Assembly (NCBI GenBank): GCA_016709965.1
Contig: JADJLT010000001.1
Location: 928,501 to 992,500, forward strand
Length of the DNA stretch: 64,000 nucleotides
Origin: Betaproteobacteria bacterium
GTDB lineage: Bacteria; Pseudomonadota; Gammaproteobacteria; Burkholderiales; Rhodocyclaceae
Direction of reading: 5' to 3'
In this document: one piece after another, positions 55,566-64,000 of the stretch
How the letters are laid out: every line of letters begins with the position of its first letter
Position numbering within the stretch: position 1 is the stretch's first letter
Program-made: the position numbers and the translations under genes
The notes under the pieces: model-generated
What the model saw: only the letters and a program-made list of their open reading frames with translations
What the model was told of the DNA's origin: nothing
Databases searched by the model: none

Positions 55566-55991
55566 TTATTGCTGGTCCTCAAGACGCAGCAGGCCAACGC
55601 CCGCCACGACCGCTTTCTGGCTATCCACATTGACGTCGCGACTCAGCCTGAATCTTGCCCGATGCCCGTCCCGAAACCGGTAAACCAGTTCCTTGGCGCC
55701 GCGTTCAAAATACCAGACCGACTTCTCAGCGGGCACACCGTCCACTTCGCCCAGATAGTTTGCCGGGCGATTTGCCACCCAGTCGATCGGATTTTCACTC
55801 CTGGGCAACTCGCCGCCAAACGTCTCGCGATGCGCCACGACCTCAATCAAACCCATGCGAATCGCCGCCACATCGGCCTGCAACCCAGCCTCATCCAGTT
55901 CGCTCCGCGCCCCGTCCAATGCCCGTAACAGCACCAGCGCCAGAATGCTGATCAGAATGACAACAACAGCAAATTCGTAGTAGCGCCGCAT
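55566..55991 (-). CDS. mshF: MSHA biogenesis protein MshF-like
   Basis: Small bitopic membrane protein of 141 residues. MRRYYEFAVVVILISILALVLLRAL gives one transmembrane helix at the N-terminus, followed by a periplasmic domain (ENPIDWVANRPANYLGE, WYFERGAKELVYRF). It is pilin-like in plan but lacks the Gly-Phe-Glu processing motif. It starts seven bases after the mshG stop. Assigned by position and the conserved NRPANYLGE region; its role in pilus assembly is poorly known. Confidence 0.78.
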   Translation of the reverse strand: MRRYYEFAVVVILISILALVLLRALDGARSELDEAGLQADVAAIRMGLIEVVAHRETFGGELPRSENPIDWVANRPANYLGEVDGVPAEKSVWYFERGAKELVYRFRDGHRARFRLSRDVNVDSQKAVVAGVGLLRLEDQQ

Positions 55992-55998
55992 GGCCGCA

Positions 55999-57225
55999 TC
56001 ATCGCTTGATGGCGACCTTGCCAAGATCCCACATGGGCAGGAAGATACCCAAGGCCAGTATCAGCACCAGCACGCCTAGGCAGACGATCAGGATGGGTTC
56101 GATTTGCTGACCCAGCGTCTTCAATTCGTACTCCACTTCGCGTTGATACATCTGGCCGACCTCTTCCAGCATGTCGTCCAACGCGCCTGATTCCTCGCCC
56201 ACCGAAATCATCTGCAGCACGACCGGCGAGAAAAATCCGGAAGCAATGGCGGAGCGCACCACGCTTTCACCACGCTCGACGGTATCGCGCATACCCTCGA
56301 TCTTGGCGGCGATATAGCTGTTATCGACGGTTTGTGACGAGTTGGTCAGCGCCTGCATGACCGGCACGCCGCTGCGCATACCCAGCGCAAAGCTGCGGGC
56401 AAAGCGGGCCATGGCGGCCTTGCGAACGATTTTTCCGGCAATCGGAAAACGCAGCAACATGGACTCCCATTGCATGCGCCCGGCCGCCGTGCCCACCCAG
56501 GCACGGAATGCAAAGACCGCTACGACAATACCAACCAGCATGGCCGGCCACCACGCCACCATGAAATTCGAGAAGCCGAGCAGAATTCTCGTCATCAGCG
56601 GCAACTCTGCGCCAAAGCCTTGAAACACCTTGGCAAAGGCCGGAATGACGAACAGGTTAACCACCACGATGGCCGCCCCCATGGCCATCACCACGAACGA
56701 CGGGTAGCGCAAGGCTGACTTGACCTGCTCCCGCATGAAGCGCTCGAATTCAAGGTGATCGAACAGACGCAGGAATATCTCGTCAAGCAGGCCGGTGGCT
56801 TCGCCAACCCGGACCATGGAAATGTAGAAGGGATTGAAAATTTTGGGATGTCGCGCCAGCGAAACCGACAACTCGCGCCCCGCCTCCAGGCTCTCGCGAA
56901 CGTCGCGGATCACCTCTTTCATCGCCGGATTGGTGGCCGACTCTTGCAGGCCACTCAGGGCACGCATGATCGGCACGCCAGCCTTGAGCAAGGTATGAAT
57001 CTGCCGTGAAAAGAGCAGGATATCAACGTGTTCGACCTTCGGTTTGAAGAAACTCAGGCCGCCATCGTCGCCGGACTTTGGCCGTGCTGACGTCTCGGTG
57101 ATCGAAATGGGCGTAATGCCACGGCCGAACAGCACATCGGCGACGCCGCCTGACGATGCGCCTTCTAGCACGCCCTCGATCAGCTTGCCGCCACCATCAC
57201 GTCCCTTGTAAGCAAAGTTGGCCAC
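55999..57225 (-). CDS. mshG: MSHA platform protein MshG (GspF/PilC family)
   Basis: Inner-membrane platform protein of 408 residues with two homologous T2SF domains (about 70-195 and 272-395). Both include family signatures such as FSRQIHTLLKAGVPIMRAL and FARSFALGMRSGVPVMQAL. Three transmembrane helices lie at about 170-195, 215-240 and 375-400. It couples to the MshE motor ATPase, whose gene ends six bases upstream. Confidence 0.93.
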   Translation of the reverse strand: MANFAYKGRDGGGKLIEGVLEGASSGGVADVLFGRGITPISITETSARPKSGDDGGLSFFKPKVEHVDILLFSRQIHTLLKAGVPIMRALSGLQESATNPAMKEVIRDVRESLEAGRELSVSLARHPKIFNPFYISMVRVGEATGLLDEIFLRLFDHLEFERFMREQVKSALRYPSFVVMAMGAAIVVVNLFVIPAFAKVFQGFGAELPLMTRILLGFSNFMVAWWPAMLVGIVVAVFAFRAWVGTAAGRMQWESMLLRFPIAGKIVRKAAMARFARSFALGMRSGVPVMQALTNSSQTVDNSYIAAKIEGMRDTVERGESVVRSAIASGFFSPVVLQMISVGEESGALDDMLEEVGQMYQREVEYELKTLGQQIEPILIVCLGVLVLILALGIFLPMWDLGKVAIKR

Positions 57226-57231
57226 GCCCGC

Positions 57232-58941
57232 TTATTCCTCGAACTGGTTGCTGACCCGCATGGCCTCGCTCACCGTCGTTTTGCCGGACAAGACAAGTCG
57301 CACCGCATCGCGCCGCAAGGTTTCACCGGCCATCTGCTGGCGGGCGGTACGCATGAACTCACCGGGGTCGTCATGGTTGATCGCCTCGACCACCGAATCG
57401 CTCATTTCGAGGAATTCGTAAACCCCGGTTCGCCCTTGATAACCGGTATTGGCGCAATGGGCGCAACCACGACCATGGTGGAAGGCGTGCTTGTCGACCT
57501 GGTCACCCAGTTCGTAACGTAGCCATTCGTGCTCGTTGGGCGTCAGCGTGTAGGCATCGCGGCAATTGCCACAGATCACCCGAACCAGACGCTGGGCAAT
57601 GACCATATGAACAGACAATGCAACCATGTAGCGCGGTACGCCCATGTCGAGAAGGCGGATTGGCGTCGAGACAGCATCGTTGGTATGCAGCGTCGATAGC
57701 ACCAGGTGGCCGGTCATGGCGGCGCGCATGCCGATCTCTGCGGTTTCCTGGTCGCGCATTTCACCGATCAGCACGATGTCCGGATCCTGACGCAGCACCG
57801 TACGAAGGACGCGTGAAAAAGAGAGGTCGATCTTTTCGTGAACCTGCACCTGATTCAGACCACCGAGCCGGTATTCAACCGGATCTTCGACGGTAATGAC
57901 CTTCTTTTCGGGACTGTTCAGTTCGTTCAGCGCGGCGTAGAGCGTGGTCGTCTTGCCGGAGCCGGTCGGGCCGGTCACCAGCACCATGCCGCTCGGCCGC
58001 TTGAGGGCGTGGCGGAAGCGTTCGAGGACGCGTTCGGGCATGCCGATCCGGTCCAGTTCGAGCAAGCCGGTATTCTGGTTCAACAGACGCATGACCACGG
58101 ATTCGCCAAACTGCGTCGGCAACGTGGATATACGAACGTCCACCGGGTTGCCACGCACCTTGATGTTGAAACGACCATCCTGCGGCAGGCGCTTTTCGGA
58201 AATGTCGAGGCCGGACATCAACTTGAGGCGCAGGGCCACGGCCGACGAAATCTTGGCGTCGGCCTCGGTCTGGATGTGCAGCACGCCGTCAATCCGGAAG
58301 CGAATGCGCAGGGCTTTTTCCTGCGGTTCGAAATGGATGTCGGACGCACGCAAACGCATTGCTTCCTCAAACACCGTCTGCAGTAACTTGACGACCGGTG
58401 CATCCTCGGCGCCGGGGTTCAGTCCGAGCAAGTCACCAAACTCGATCGGCGTATCGCCGAGTTCGGCCGTCAACTCCTTGGCCAGGCCCGTAATCTGTTC
58501 GCCACGGTGATAAACACGATCGACGGTGGCCAGCAACTGGCTTTCGGTCACCACGGCAAGATCGATTTCGCGGCGAACCAGACGGGTAATTTCGTCGTAA
58601 GCCTGCAAGTCGGTTGGATCAGCCATACCGATTTGCAAGCGACCATCCGGCAACTGATCAAGCACCAGTGCGCGGAAACGACGTGCCGGAGACTCGGGCA
58701 GCAGTTTGATCAGATCGGGCTTGGGGGTGAAACTATTGAGGTCAACAAAGGGAATCCGCAACTGCCGAGCCAAGGCCTGTGAGATACCCGCCTCGGTAAC
58801 GTAGCCGCTCTCGACAAAAACCCGCCCGAGTTTGCGTCCGGTACGTTTTTGCTCATCGAGGGCAATTTTCAGTTGTTCCTCGGTTAGCAGACCCTGCTGG
58901 ATCAGCAGGTCGCCGAGGCGGACTTTTTGCGGGGGGGGCAT
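57232..58941 (-). CDS. mshE: MSHA pilus extension ATPase MshE (GspE/PilB family)
   Basis: Cytoplasmic motor for pilus extension, 569 residues. The N-terminal MshEN domain (about 8-145) has the repeated pattern RLGDLLIQQGLL...L and KLGRVFVESGYV...L, which binds c-di-GMP in Vibrio MshE. The ATPase domain has Walker A GPTGSGKTTT, an Asp box with DPVEYR, Walker B LIGEMRDQETAEI and a tetra-Cys zinc motif (CGNC and CAHC). ATG 58941 is five bases after GGAGG. The first codons after ATG form an uninterrupted run of eight C. Confidence 0.94.
   Translation of the reverse strand: MPPPQKVRLGDLLIQQGLLTEEQLKIALDEQKRTGRKLGRVFVESGYVTEAGISQALARQLRIPFVDLNSFTPKPDLIKLLPESPARRFRALVLDQLPDGRLQIGMADPTDLQAYDEITRLVRREIDLAVVTESQLLATVDRVYHRGEQITGLAKELTAELGDTPIEFGDLLGLNPGAEDAPVVKLLQTVFEEAMRLRASDIHFEPQEKALRIRFRIDGVLHIQTEADAKISSAVALRLKLMSGLDISEKRLPQDGRFNIKVRGNPVDVRISTLPTQFGESVVMRLLNQNTGLLELDRIGMPERVLERFRHALKRPSGMVLVTGPTGSGKTTTLYAALNELNSPEKKVITVEDPVEYRLGGLNQVQVHEKIDLSFSRVLRTVLRQDPDIVLIGEMRDQETAEIGMRAAMTGHLVLSTLHTNDAVSTPIRLLDMGVPRYMVALSVHMVIAQRLVRVICGNCRDAYTLTPNEHEWLRYELGDQVDKHAFHHGRGCAHCANTGYQGRTGVYEFLEMSDSVVEAINHDDPGEFMRTARQQMAGETLRRDAVRLVLSGKTTVSEAMRVSNQFEE
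58931..58938 (-). repeat. Poly-C (8) tract directly after the mshE start codon
   Basis: Eight consecutive C on the coding strand form codons 2-4 (Pro-Pro-Pro) of mshE. A one-base slip would frameshift the motor ATPase at its start. Confidence 0.9.
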
Positions 58942-59069
58942 CCCGACCTCCAAAACACCTTAAGAAACTGCGTTAACAATATGAAGTAACGGCTTAAGTT
59001 TCCACAGTAGACGTTTTTTGATGCCCCGACAAGCCGCGACACCGCGGCCCATCGGTAAACTGCCGAAAA

Positions 59070-60341
59070 TCAGCGGTGGCGACTACCCGTACGGTGTTGC
59101 TGCGGTCCACCCGGTTTTTGGCCGGCTTTGGGCGTTTGCGGACGCCCTTGCTGCGGCTTGCGCGGGCCACGCGGCGGTTGAACCGGGCGCGGCGCCGCAT
59201 GGGCAGATTGCTCGAAACCGGGGATGACGATCCGGTCCAGGGTGCGCTTGATCAGCTTTTCGATATCTTTCAGTTCGCCCCGTTCGTCGTGGCAAACCAG
59301 CGAAATTGCCTCGCCTTCCATGCCGGCGCGACCCGTACGGCCGATTCGGTGAACGTAATCTTCGGCAATATTGGGCAGTTCGTAGTTGATGACGTAGGGC
59401 AGCGCATCGATATCAATGCCGCGCGCCGCGATATCGGTGGCCACCAGCGCAACCAGTTTGCCCTCCTTGAAGTCTGTCAAAGCACGCGTCCGGGCGCCCT
59501 GCGACTTGTCGCCGTGAATGGCGGCAGACTTGATGCCAGCCTTGTCCAGCGTCTTGGCCAGCGCATCGGCACCATGCTTGGTCCGGGCAAAAACCAGCAC
59601 CTGATGCCAGCCACGCGTTTGGAACAGGTGGCAAAGCAGTTCCTTTTTCTTTTCGCGGTCGGTTTCGATGATGCGCTGAGTCACCGTCTCGGCGGCGGTG
59701 TTGCGTGCCGCGACGTCGACCGAGGCCGGATTGTTCAGCAAGCCAGCGGCCAGTTCACGGATATCCGGCGAGAAGGTGGCTGAGAACATCAGGTTCTGGC
59801 GCTGCTTGGGCAGCAAGGCAATGATCTTGCGAATGTCGCGGATGAAACCCATGTCCAGCATCCGGTCAGCTTCATCGAGGACGAAAATCTCGACTTTGGA
59901 CAGGTCGACCGTGCGTTGCTGCACGTGATCGAGCAGGCGACCCGGCGTCGCCACCAGAACATCGACGCCACGGCGCAGATTGGCGATCTGCGGGTTGATG
60001 CCGACACCGCCAAAAACCGCCAGCGAGGTGACCGGCAGGTGCTTGCCGTAAGTGCGGACGCTTTCCTCGACCTGGATGGCCAGTTCACGGGTCGGCGTCA
60101 GAACCAGCACGCGCGGCGTTTTGGAGACGCGCGCCAGGCGTTCGCCGCTGAACAGGCGATGCAGGATGGGCAACGTAAAACCAGCGGTCTTGCCGGTGCC
60201 GGTCTGGGCCGTAGCCATCAGGTCACGGCCAGTCATCACAGCCGGAATGGCTTGTTGCTGGATGGGGGTCGGCGTGTCGTAGCCTTGATCGGCAACGGCG
60301 CGCAGGAGTTCGGCCTTGAGGCCGAGATCGGAAAAATGCAT
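59070..60341 (-). CDS. rhlE: DEAD-box RNA helicase RhlE
   Basis: ATP-dependent RNA helicase of ribosome assembly and RNA turnover, 423 residues. Motifs in order: Q motif region (TPIQQQAIP), AQTGTGKT, PTRELAIQ, GGVGI, VATPGRLLD, DEADRMLDMGF, SATF, VATDIAARGIDI and HRIGRTGRAG. A basic Pro/Gly/Gln-rich tail (about 375-423) is typical of RhlE and likely disordered. Same strand as the msh locus but separated by 128 bases. Confidence 0.92.
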   Translation of the reverse strand: MHFSDLGLKAELLRAVADQGYDTPTPIQQQAIPAVMTGRDLMATAQTGTGKTAGFTLPILHRLFSGERLARVSKTPRVLVLTPTRELAIQVEESVRTYGKHLPVTSLAVFGGVGINPQIANLRRGVDVLVATPGRLLDHVQQRTVDLSKVEIFVLDEADRMLDMGFIRDIRKIIALLPKQRQNLMFSATFSPDIRELAAGLLNNPASVDVAARNTAAETVTQRIIETDREKKKELLCHLFQTRGWHQVLVFARTKHGADALAKTLDKAGIKSAAIHGDKSQGARTRALTDFKEGKLVALVATDIAARGIDIDALPYVINYELPNIAEDYVHRIGRTGRAGMEGEAISLVCHDERGELKDIEKLIKRTLDRIVIPGFEQSAHAAPRPVQPPRGPRKPQQGRPQTPKAGQKPGGPQQHRTGSRHR

Positions 60342-60412
60342 GGAAATCCTTGAATAAAGCCTGACCAGAGCGGCCAGGGAGCGACGAGACAGCGAGGGTC
60401 AGGAGAAACCGG

Positions 60413-60448
60413 ATTTCGATTTCGGGCATTTTTTCCGGTTGACCGTGG
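60413..60448 (+). repeat. Dispersed 36-bp element, copy 8 (between rhlE and metZ)
   Basis: ATTTC, then GATTTCGGGCATTT, then the core TTTCCGGTTGACCGTGG at 60432-60448. Perfect 8-bp arms GGGCATTT (60424-60431) and AAATGCCC (60449-60456) flank the core exactly. It is the only plus-strand copy whose neighbours are both on the minus strand. Confidence 0.85.
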
Positions 60449-60506
60449 AAATGCCCTGATCCGGCAGTTGCGCCCCCTCGCTGGCGGCGCGTGAAAATTC
60501 AGACGA

Positions 60507-61688
60507 TCAGATCTGGCTCAGACCCCGTTCGAGGTCGGCCTGAAGATCCTCTACTGCTTCAAGGCCGACAGCGATGCGCAGCAGCCCTTCGTTAATGCCG
60601 GCCGCAGCCCGGGCTTCCGGGGAAATGCGGCCATGCGTGGTGGAGGCAGGATGGGTGATGGTGGTCTTCGTGTCGCCAAGATTGGCGGTAATGGACAGCA
60701 AGTGGCAATTATCGACCACCTGCCAGGCTTGCTCGCGCCCGCCCTTGACTTCAAAGGCAACGATGGCACCGCCGGATTTCTGCTGGGTCTTGGCCAACTC
60801 ATGTTGCGGGTGTGACGGCAGGCCCGGATAGAAAACACGCGCCACTTTCGGGTGTGCCTCCAACCATGCTGCCAATCGAGCCGCCCCCGCTGATTGAGCG
60901 TCGACACGCAACTTCAACGTTTCCAGCCCCTTGAGCAATACCCAGGCATTGAAGGCAGACAGGGTAGGACCGGCGGTACGCAAATACTTGAAAACCTCTT
61001 CAGTCAGCGCCTTGGCGCCGCAAACCGCTCCGCCCAGCACGCGGCCTTGTCCATCGAGAAACTTGGTCGCGGAATGAATCACCAGATCAGCCCCCATTTC
61101 CAGCGGGCGCTGCAGGATGGGCGAACAAAAGCAGTTATCGACGGCGACCAGAATACCGTTGGCCTGGGCAATGGCGACAAGGGCCCGAATATCGGCAATT
61201 TCCGTTAACGGATTAGACGGTGTTTCCAGGAAGAACATCTTCGTTTCCGGCCGAATGGCAGCTTCCCACGCAGCAGGATCGGTATGCGACACAAAGGTGG
61301 TGGTAATGCCGGTGCGCGACAGAATATTGGAAAACAAATTGACCGTGGCACCGAACAGGCTGTTCGAAGCCACAATATGATCGCCCTGCTTCAGGTGAGC
61401 CAATATCGCGGCCATGATCGCCGACATGCCGCTGGCTGTGGCAACGCAGTCCTCGGCGCCTTCCAGCGCGGCGAGGCGTTCCTCGAACATGGTCACGGTC
61501 GGGTTTGAAAAACGGGCGTAAACGTTCCCTTCTTCTTCACCGGAGAAGCGCCTCGCTGCCTGCGCTGCACTCTTGAAGACGAAGCTGGAGGTGAGGTACA
61601 GCGCTTCGGAATGCTCGCCAAACTGACTGCGTTCCTGGCCGGCCCGCACCGCCAGGGTTTCCGGACGATATTTTTGCGACTCAGCCAT
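60507..61688 (-). CDS. metZ: O-succinylhomoserine sulfhydrylase
   Basis: PLP enzyme forming homocysteine from O-succinylhomoserine and sulfide for methionine synthesis. 393 residues, Cys/Met-metabolism fold. Landmarks are YARFSNPTV, the PLP-stacking region ATASGMSAI, the PLP Lys in HSATKFLDGQGRVLGG and the C-terminal TTHGRISPEARAAAGI. The related cystathionine gamma-synthase cannot be fully excluded, but the purF-metZ order is typical for MetZ. The ATG overlaps the purF stop (TGATG). Confidence 0.9.
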   Translation of the reverse strand: MAESQKYRPETLAVRAGQERSQFGEHSEALYLTSSFVFKSAAQAARRFSGEEEGNVYARFSNPTVTMFEERLAALEGAEDCVATASGMSAIMAAILAHLKQGDHIVASNSLFGATVNLFSNILSRTGITTTFVSHTDPAAWEAAIRPETKMFFLETPSNPLTEIADIRALVAIAQANGILVAVDNCFCSPILQRPLEMGADLVIHSATKFLDGQGRVLGGAVCGAKALTEEVFKYLRTAGPTLSAFNAWVLLKGLETLKLRVDAQSAGAARLAAWLEAHPKVARVFYPGLPSHPQHELAKTQQKSGGAIVAFEVKGGREQAWQVVDNCHLLSITANLGDTKTTITHPASTTHGRISPEARAAAGINEGLLRIAVGLEAVEDLQADLERGLSQI

Positions 61689-63226
61689 CAGTCTTGCCCA
61701 TCCGTAGCCAGTTGCAAAACAAGCTGCTGAGAAGCCTTGCCGTCACCATCATCATCACTCTTGGACGCTTTACCAGAGCGCTTGCCCTCAACGGCATCAA
61801 GATAATAGTCATCAATGTCGCCAGTGATATAGCAGCCGTCAAAGCAAGATGCGTCAAACAGCGTCAAATCCTCGCGCAGCGAAGTGACCGATTCCTTCAA
61901 CGCCTCAATATCCTGATAAACCAGTGCATCAGCGCCAATTTCGGCAGCAATCTCGTCACCGGTGCGGCCGGTGGCGATCAGTTCGGCCCGGGTCGGCATG
62001 TCGATGCCGTAGACATTGGGAAAACGCACCGGCGGCGCGGCAGAAGCGAAATAGACCTTGACCGCCCCGGCGGCGCGGGCCATATCGACAATCTCGCGAC
62101 TCGTGGTACCTCGGACGATGGAATCATCGACCAGCAGCACACGTTTGCCCTTGAATTCCTGGCCGACGGTATTGAGTTTCTGGCGCACCGACTTCCGGCG
62201 CATGGCCTGGCCGGGCATGATGAAAGTCCGGCCGACATAGCGGTTTTTGACGAAGCCTTCGCGGAACGGGATACCCAAAACCTGCGCCAGTTGCATGGCC
62301 GACGGGCGACTGGAGTCCGGGATGGGAATGACGACGTCAATCTCTTCCACCGGGATGAACTTCTTGACCTTCTCGGCCAGCTTTTCACCCATGGCCAGAC
62401 GGGACTCATAGACGGATACGCCGTCAATCACCGAGTCCGGACGAGCCAGATAGACATATTCAAAAATGCAAGGCGCGAACATTGGTTGCTGTGCGCACTG
62501 GCGGCTATGGAACTGGTAGTTGAAATCGATGAAAACAGCTTCGCCGGGCTCGATATCACGAACCATCTTGAAGCCCAGCGTATCGAGGGCGACGGATTCG
62601 GAGGAAACCAGATACTCCATGCCTTCCGGCGTTTCGTTCTGGCCATAGACCAGCGGACGAATGCCGTGCGGATCGCGAAAAGCAAGCAGGCCATAGCCGG
62701 CGATCAATACCACGACGGCGTAGGCACCGCGACAGCGACGATGCACACCACCAACTGCCTGGAAAATGGCATCGACATCGAGTTCGTAGCCATGCGCGGC
62801 TGATTGCAGTTCGTGTGCCAAGACATTCAGCAGCACTTCCGAATCAGAGTTGGTATTGATATGCCGACGGTCAAGACGGAACATCTCGCCCTTCAACTGC
62901 TCGGCATTGGTCAGATTCCCGTTGTGGCCAAGGACGAGACCAAACGGCGAATTGACGTAAAACGGCTGCGCCTCGGCAAAATTGTAGGCGGACCCGGCAG
63001 TCGGGTAGCGCACATGACCGATCCCGCAGTTACCGGGCAAGGCGCGCATGTTGCGGGTGCGAAAGACGTCACGCACCAGTCCCGGCCCCTTGTGCAGATG
63101 GAAGGTATTACCCTCGGCCGTTGCAATACCTGCCGCATCCTGGCCACGGTGCTGGAGCACCATCAGACCATCGTAAAGCAGCTGATTGACTGGTGTTGTC
63201 GCCATTACACCCAAAATCCCGCACAT
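61688..63226 (-). CDS. purF: Amidophosphoribosyltransferase
   Basis: First committed step of purine synthesis: PRPP plus glutamine to phosphoribosylamine. 512 residues. N-terminal nucleophile Cys2 is in MCGILGV, followed by the glutaminase domain to about 230 (QHRGQDAAGI, GHVRYPTAG, GHNGNLTN). The phosphoribosyltransferase domain has PRPP loop VLLVDDSIVRGTTSREI. The last 25 residues are polar. It starts 14 bases after cvpA, the conserved cvpA-purF pair. Confidence 0.96.
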   Translation of the reverse strand: MCGILGVMATTPVNQLLYDGLMVLQHRGQDAAGIATAEGNTFHLHKGPGLVRDVFRTRNMRALPGNCGIGHVRYPTAGSAYNFAEAQPFYVNSPFGLVLGHNGNLTNAEQLKGEMFRLDRRHINTNSDSEVLLNVLAHELQSAAHGYELDVDAIFQAVGGVHRRCRGAYAVVVLIAGYGLLAFRDPHGIRPLVYGQNETPEGMEYLVSSESVALDTLGFKMVRDIEPGEAVFIDFNYQFHSRQCAQQPMFAPCIFEYVYLARPDSVIDGVSVYESRLAMGEKLAEKVKKFIPVEEIDVVIPIPDSSRPSAMQLAQVLGIPFREGFVKNRYVGRTFIMPGQAMRRKSVRQKLNTVGQEFKGKRVLLVDDSIVRGTTSREIVDMARAAGAVKVYFASAAPPVRFPNVYGIDMPTRAELIATGRTGDEIAAEIGADALVYQDIEALKESVTSLREDLTLFDASCFDGCYITGDIDDYYLDAVEGKRSGKASKSDDDGDGKASQQLVLQLATDGQD

Positions 63227-63240
63227 AACTTTTTTCCCGC

Positions 63241-63732
63241 CTAACTAAATCGAATTCGTTTTGCCAAATCGTCCGGCAACCATGACTTGGTGGCGAGAAC
63301 GATTGTTTCAAGGGGAGCTGCCAACGTGGCGTTCCGCCACCATGGCTGCGTCGGCGCAGAAGTCATGCCGCCCAGACCGACCAGGACCATACACACCAGC
63401 ACACCGCGAACCAGCCCGAAAATCATGCCAAGAATGCGATCCGATATGGACAAGCCCAAGGCCTTGACCATGCTGCGCACAACCATACTCAACAAAGACA
63501 TCGTAATCAGCACACCGACAAAAATCGCCACACACCCTGCCAACGTACGCAAAGCCGGATCAGACAATCCAGTAAATACCGCCCGCCCGACCGGCGTACC
63601 GAACTCCACAGCAGCGAAGATCGCTGCTATCCAGGCCAGCAATGCGATGACTTCGCCAACCACGCCGCGCCAAAGTCCCAACAATAGCGAGATGCCGACA
63701 ATACCGATAACAGCGTAGTCAAAACCGGTCAT
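63241..63732 (-). CDS. cvpA: Colicin V production protein CvpA family
   Basis: Inner-membrane protein of 163 residues with four hydrophobic segments (about 5-25, 28-45, 62-85 and 100-122). Family motifs are FDYAVIGIVGISLLLGLWRG near the start and LGMIFGLVRGVLVC in the last helix. Named for colicin V export in E. coli; its general role is envelope-related and not well defined. The start overlaps the stop of the SPOR gene by four bases and purF follows. Confidence 0.9.
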   Translation of the reverse strand: MTGFDYAVIGIVGISLLLGLWRGVVGEVIALLAWIAAIFAAVEFGTPVGRAVFTGLSDPALRTLAGCVAIFVGVLITMSLLSMVVRSMVKALGLSISDRILGMIFGLVRGVLVCMVLVGLGGMTSAPTQPWWRNATLAAPLETIVLATKSWLPDDLAKRIRFS

Positions 63733-64000
63733 GGTTTGGCCGATACCACCCCGGAAACACCAACCCGCTTCATCTTCTCAAGCGCCTTGTCGGCAGCTTC
63801 ACGATTGGCGAAAGGTCCGGCTCGAACGCGCGTCTTCTTGCCCTGCGGTGTATTCAGCGGTTCAGTGAAGGTCTTGATACCCTGCTCGCTGAGTTTGGCC
63901 TTCAGTGTCTTGACGTTCGCCTCATTGGAGAAGGCGCCAATCAAAATCAGATATTCCCCGCCCTTTGCGGCCGGCTTTGCCTCAGCAGCTTGCCCTGCCA
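63729..64000 (-). CDS. SPOR-domain protein (DedD-like), 5' part outside window
   Basis: C-terminal 90 residues of a larger protein that runs off the right edge. The visible part is a short Ala/Lys/Pro linker followed by a complete SPOR domain (YLILIGAFSNEANVKTLKAKL, KTRVRAGPFANREAADKALEKM), which binds denuded septal peptidoglycan. The position upstream of cvpA-purF matches dedD in Proteobacteria, and an N-terminal transmembrane anchor is expected outside the window. An internal ATG at 63944 is not the true start. Confidence 0.85.
   Translation of the reverse strand, partial: AGQAAEAKPAAKGGEYLILIGAFSNEANVKTLKAKLSEQGIKTFTEPLNTPQGKKTRVRAGPFANREAADKALEKMKRVGVSGVVSAKP

Noticed and set aside
61337..61350. 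Partial match TTGACCGTGG to the dispersed repeat core inside metZ
   Set aside because: Only the right 10 bases match; the TTTCCGG part and the left half are absent. Expected occasionally by chance.

Overview
The window reads as a contiguous piece of chromosome from a betaproteobacterium, most likely a member of the Rhodocyclales close to Dechloromonas/Azonexus. This is inferred from gene content and order: nuoAB, tRNA-Leu(GAG), secG, tpiA, glmM, folP, ftsH, rlmE as one run; carAB-greA; bamE divergent from fur; hrcA-grpE-dnaK-dnaJ; dedD-cvpA-purF-metZ; and a complete MSHA-type pilus locus. No similarity search could be run, so genus placement is tentative. I see no prophage, insertion sequence, CRISPR array or rRNA. 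Coding density is very high, and only one gap approaches 300 bases (23069-23366).

Layout. 1-6832 (minus): respiratory complex I start (nuoA, partial nuoB), tRNA-Leu, secG, tpiA, glmM, folP, ftsH, rlmE, with yhbY divergent. 7230-16595 (minus): DUF4149 membrane protein, greA, carB, carA, a hybrid histidine kinase, dapB, bamE. 16690-17756 (plus): fur and a GDT1-type manganese exporter. 17804-20373 (minus): recN, nadK. 20439-24989 (plus): hrcA, hemH, trxC and a chemoreceptor with a periplasmic CxxCH heme motif. 25029-26393 (minus): soluble Ser/Thr kinase fused to a cyclic-nucleotide-binding domain. 26544-31727 (plus): grpE, dnaK, dnaJ (two good sigma-32 promoters) and an orphan amino-acid-type binding protein. 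31809-33179 (minus): cysS. 33285-39992 (plus): TPR protein, L,D-transpeptidase, two tandem cyclophilins, lpxH, recQ and a YjdF-like membrane protein. 40031-42457 (minus): CheX-like DUF3334 protein and an acyl-CoA ligase. 42621-58941 (minus): 17 MSHA pilus genes in the order E-G-F-B-A-C-D-O-P-Q-I-(PilN-like)-J-K-L-M-N. 59070-64000 (minus): rhlE, metZ, purF, cvpA and a partial SPOR-domain gene.

The most unusual signal is a dispersed element of about 36 bp present eight times between 17.7 and 60.5 kb. It has an AT-rich left half of consensus ATTTCRATTTT then SGGSCATTT, and a nearly invariant right half TTTCCGGTTGACCGTGG (GCAGG ending in two copies). The spacing between the halves is the same in every copy. 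Five copies start at or within a few bases of the stop codon of a co-oriented gene. One provides the stop codon of a gene, one carries the possible start codons of recQ, one encodes most of the leader peptide of the MshO prepilin, and one lies inside trxC without changing the family's usual spacing. I do not recognise it as a named repeat family.

Functional themes: proteostasis (FtsH, HrcA, GrpE-DnaK-DnaJ, cyclophilins, TrxC), envelope maintenance (BamE, SecG, LpxH, L,D-transpeptidase), metal and redox control (Fur, GDT1, ferrochelatase, heme chemoreceptor), and surface attachment by a type IV MSHA pilus whose motor ATPase has a c-di-GMP-type N-terminal domain.
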